NCBI RefSeq assembly: GCF_002007115.1
Contig: NZ_MVAD01000001.1
Span: 2,480,001-2,544,000, forward strand
Direction of reading: 5' to 3'
DNA: 64,000 nt
From: Massilia sp. KIM
GTDB lineage: Bacteria; Pseudomonadota; Gammaproteobacteria; Burkholderiales; Burkholderiaceae_D
A program made the position numbers and the translations under genes. The notes under the pieces were generated by a model. The model saw only the letters and a program-made list of their open reading frames with translations. It ran no database searches and was not told where the DNA came from. Positions 62,687 through 64,000 of the stretch are shown here, in pieces. Position 1 is the first letter of the stretch. Each line of letters starts with the position of its first letter.

Positions 62687-63481
62687 ATGCACATCGATCT
62701 GACCGGTAAAACCGCCCTGGTCACCGCCTCCACCGCCGGCATCGGGCTGGCCAGCGCGATCGGCCTGGCCCGGGCCGGCGCCAGTGTCGTGCTGAACGGG
62801 CGCAGCGCGGCCTCGATCGAGCGCGCGCGCGAGGCCCTGCTCGCGGCCGTCCCGGGCGCCGCCGTGCGCGGCGTGGCGGCCGACCTTGCCGGCGCCGAGG
62901 GCGCAGCGGCCCTGATCGCGGCCGAGCCGGCGGTCGACATCCTGGTCAACAACGCCGGCATCTACGGCCCCCAGCCCTTCTTCGAGATCGATGACGCCAC
63001 CTGGGAGCATTTCTTCCAGATGAACGTGATGTCGGGCGTGCGCCTGTCGCGCCACTACCTGCAGGGCATGCTGGCCAGGGACTGGGGCCGCATCCTGTTC
63101 GTGTCCTCGGAATCCGGCCTGAACATCCCGGCCGACATGATCCACTACGGGATGACCAAGACCGCCCAGCTCTCGGTCTCGCGCGGCCTGGCCAAGCTGG
63201 CCGCAGGCAGCGGGGTCACGGTCAATGCGGTGCTGCCGGGCCCGACGCTGTCGGAAGGCGTGCGCGAGATGCTGCAGGAGCAGGCGCGCGAGAGCGGCGC
63301 CAGCATCGAGGAAACCGCCACCCGCTTCGTGCGCGAGCACCGTTCCAGCAACCTGCTGCAGCGCCCGGCCACGGTGGACGAGGTGGCCAACATGATCGTC
63401 TACCTGTCTTCGCCCCAGGCCTCGGCCACCACGGGCGCTGCGCTGCGGGTGGACGGCGGCACGGTCGACACCATCGCCTGA
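62687..63481 (+). CDS. Short-chain dehydrogenase/reductase
   Basis: 264 residues. It has a cofactor motif ASTAGIGLASAIG (in place of the usual TGxxxGxG, first Gly replaced by Ser), NNAGIYGPQPF, catalytic Ser in VSSESGLN, and YGMTKTAQL, then a C-terminal VDGGTVDTIA. AAGGAG precedes the ATG. It lies 33 bases after the extradiol dioxygenase gene and could share its transcript. The substrate is unknown. Confidence 0.9.
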   Translation: MHIDLTGKTALVTASTAGIGLASAIGLARAGASVVLNGRSAASIERAREALLAAVPGAAVRGVAADLAGAEGAAALIAAEPAVDILVNNAGIYGPQPFFEIDDATWEHFFQMNVMSGVRLSRHYLQGMLARDWGRILFVSSESGLNIPADMIHYGMTKTAQLSVSRGLAKLAAGSGVTVNAVLPGPTLSEGVREMLQEQARESGASIEETATRFVREHRSSNLLQRPATVDEVANMIVYLSSPQASATTGAALRVDGGTVDTIA

Positions 63482-63494
63482 GCCGCCCGCGCCC

Positions 63495-64000
63495 TCAGGT
63501 GCCGCGCTTGCCGCGCGCGGCCTGTTCGGCCTTCTCGGCCGCCTTCTCGGCGGCGATGCGCGCCTTCTCGGCCATCTCGGCCTCGTGGCGCGCCAGCGCC
63601 GCGGCGCGCGACTCGGGGGTCTCCAGGCTGATGCGGCCCAGGGCGCCGGTGCGGTAGTCGTGCAGCAGCACGTGCGAGGCCTTCTCGTAGTCGAAGTCGC
63701 CGCCGCGCATGCGGTAGCCGCGGCGCGCGGCCACGCCTTCGATCACCGCGACGCCATCCATGCCCTCGGTCTTGAAGCCATAGCGCGCGCTGAGCAGCTG
63801 CGGGTAGCGCTCCAGCAGCACGTTGCCGAGGAATTCGGCCACCTCTTCCTCGACCAGGGCGTTGGAGCCGATGGCGTGGCTGGCCGCCAGCATCAGGCCG
63901 TCGCTCGCCATCGCGATCTTGGGCCACAGCATGCCGGGGGTGTCGACCAGCACCGTGTCCTTGTTCAGGTAGAGGCGCTGCTGGGTCTTGGTCACGGCCG
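63495..64000 (-). CDS. ylqF: Ribosome biogenesis GTPase YlqF/RbgA (N-terminus beyond window)
   Basis: The last 168 codons are present and the frame is open at the right edge, starting AVTKTQQRLYL, so the true start lies outside. VLVDTPGMLWPK holds the DxPG element of the circularly permuted GTPase (G3), and the helical C-terminal region (HVLLHDYRTGALGRISLE) follows. The end is a charged Ala/Glu/Lys tail (EKAAEKAEQAARGKRGT). YlqF/RbgA acts in large-subunit assembly. It converges on the SDR gene, 13 bases from its stop. Confidence 0.9.
   Translation of the reverse strand, partial: AVTKTQQRLYLNKDTVLVDTPGMLWPKIAMASDGLMLAASHAIGSNALVEEEVAEFLGNVLLERYPQLLSARYGFKTEGMDGVAVIEGVAARRGYRMRGGDFDYEKASHVLLHDYRTGALGRISLETPESRAAALARHEAEMAEKARIAAEKAAEKAEQAARGKRGT

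Overview
The window reads as chromosomal DNA of a high-GC betaproteobacterium, most likely in the Oxalobacteraceae (Massilia/Duganella/Telluria-type). This is inferred from the gene families and gene order: an EpsD-L/exosortase B exopolysaccharide locus, the exbB-exbD-lpxK-Trm112-kdsB-adk block next to xseA and sodB, a propeller-type hybrid histidine kinase, and high GC with strong third-position bias. No 16S gene is present, so the genus is not proven. Most genes lie on the minus strand.

Layout. 1-3.6 kb: end of a membrane diguanylate cyclase, an App1-type phosphatase and a core-2-type glycosyltransferase. 3.6-23 kb: an exopolysaccharide locus read right to left: CAAX-protease-like protein, EpsL barrel, undecaprenyl-phosphate sugar transferase, Gmd and Fcl (GDP-fucose), EpsD-EpsE-EpsF-EpsG, exosortase B, EpsI, a Wzy-like polymerase, a Wzx flippase, two glycosyltransferases and a secreted heparinase-type lyase. 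Together these could prime, assemble, polymerise, export and trim a fucose-containing polymer. No PEP-CTERM protein is encoded here. 23-37 kb: Uup, tRNA-Arg(CCU), an EAL protein, a MarR/aryl-CoA ligase pair with a palindromic operator candidate, a patatin/hybrid kinase/response regulator operon and gamma-glutamyltransferase. 37-46.5 kb: SDR dehydrogenase, small secreted proteins, adk, kdsB, Trm112, lpxK, exbD, exbB, then a 1.2-kb gene-free region, xseA and sodB. 46.5-64 kb: an OmpR-type regulator and its probable kinase partner 3.5 kb away, outer-membrane and lipoproteins, an MFS/SufR-like pair, dsbA, a cobalamin riboswitch with btuB and btuF, an M1 peptidase, an extradiol dioxygenase, an SDR and the end of the ylqF GTPase gene.

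Most unusual feature. The gene-free stretch between exbB and xseA (about 43.2-44.3 kb) carries seven copies of a 59-bp module, all in one orientation. Each has a DnaA-box-like core (TGTGGAYAA), flanking arms that often change in a complementary way, and a TTGAT block exactly 45 bases downstream of the core start. I do not recognise it as a named element. Other observations are two 109-110-bp inverted-repeat elements each next to a minisatellite array, a degenerate Hpt-like domain lacking its histidine, an EpsG with a degenerate P-loop, an 11-bp inverted repeat bracketing a promoter-like sequence upstream of gmd, and an orphan intrinsic terminator upstream of a lipoprotein gene.
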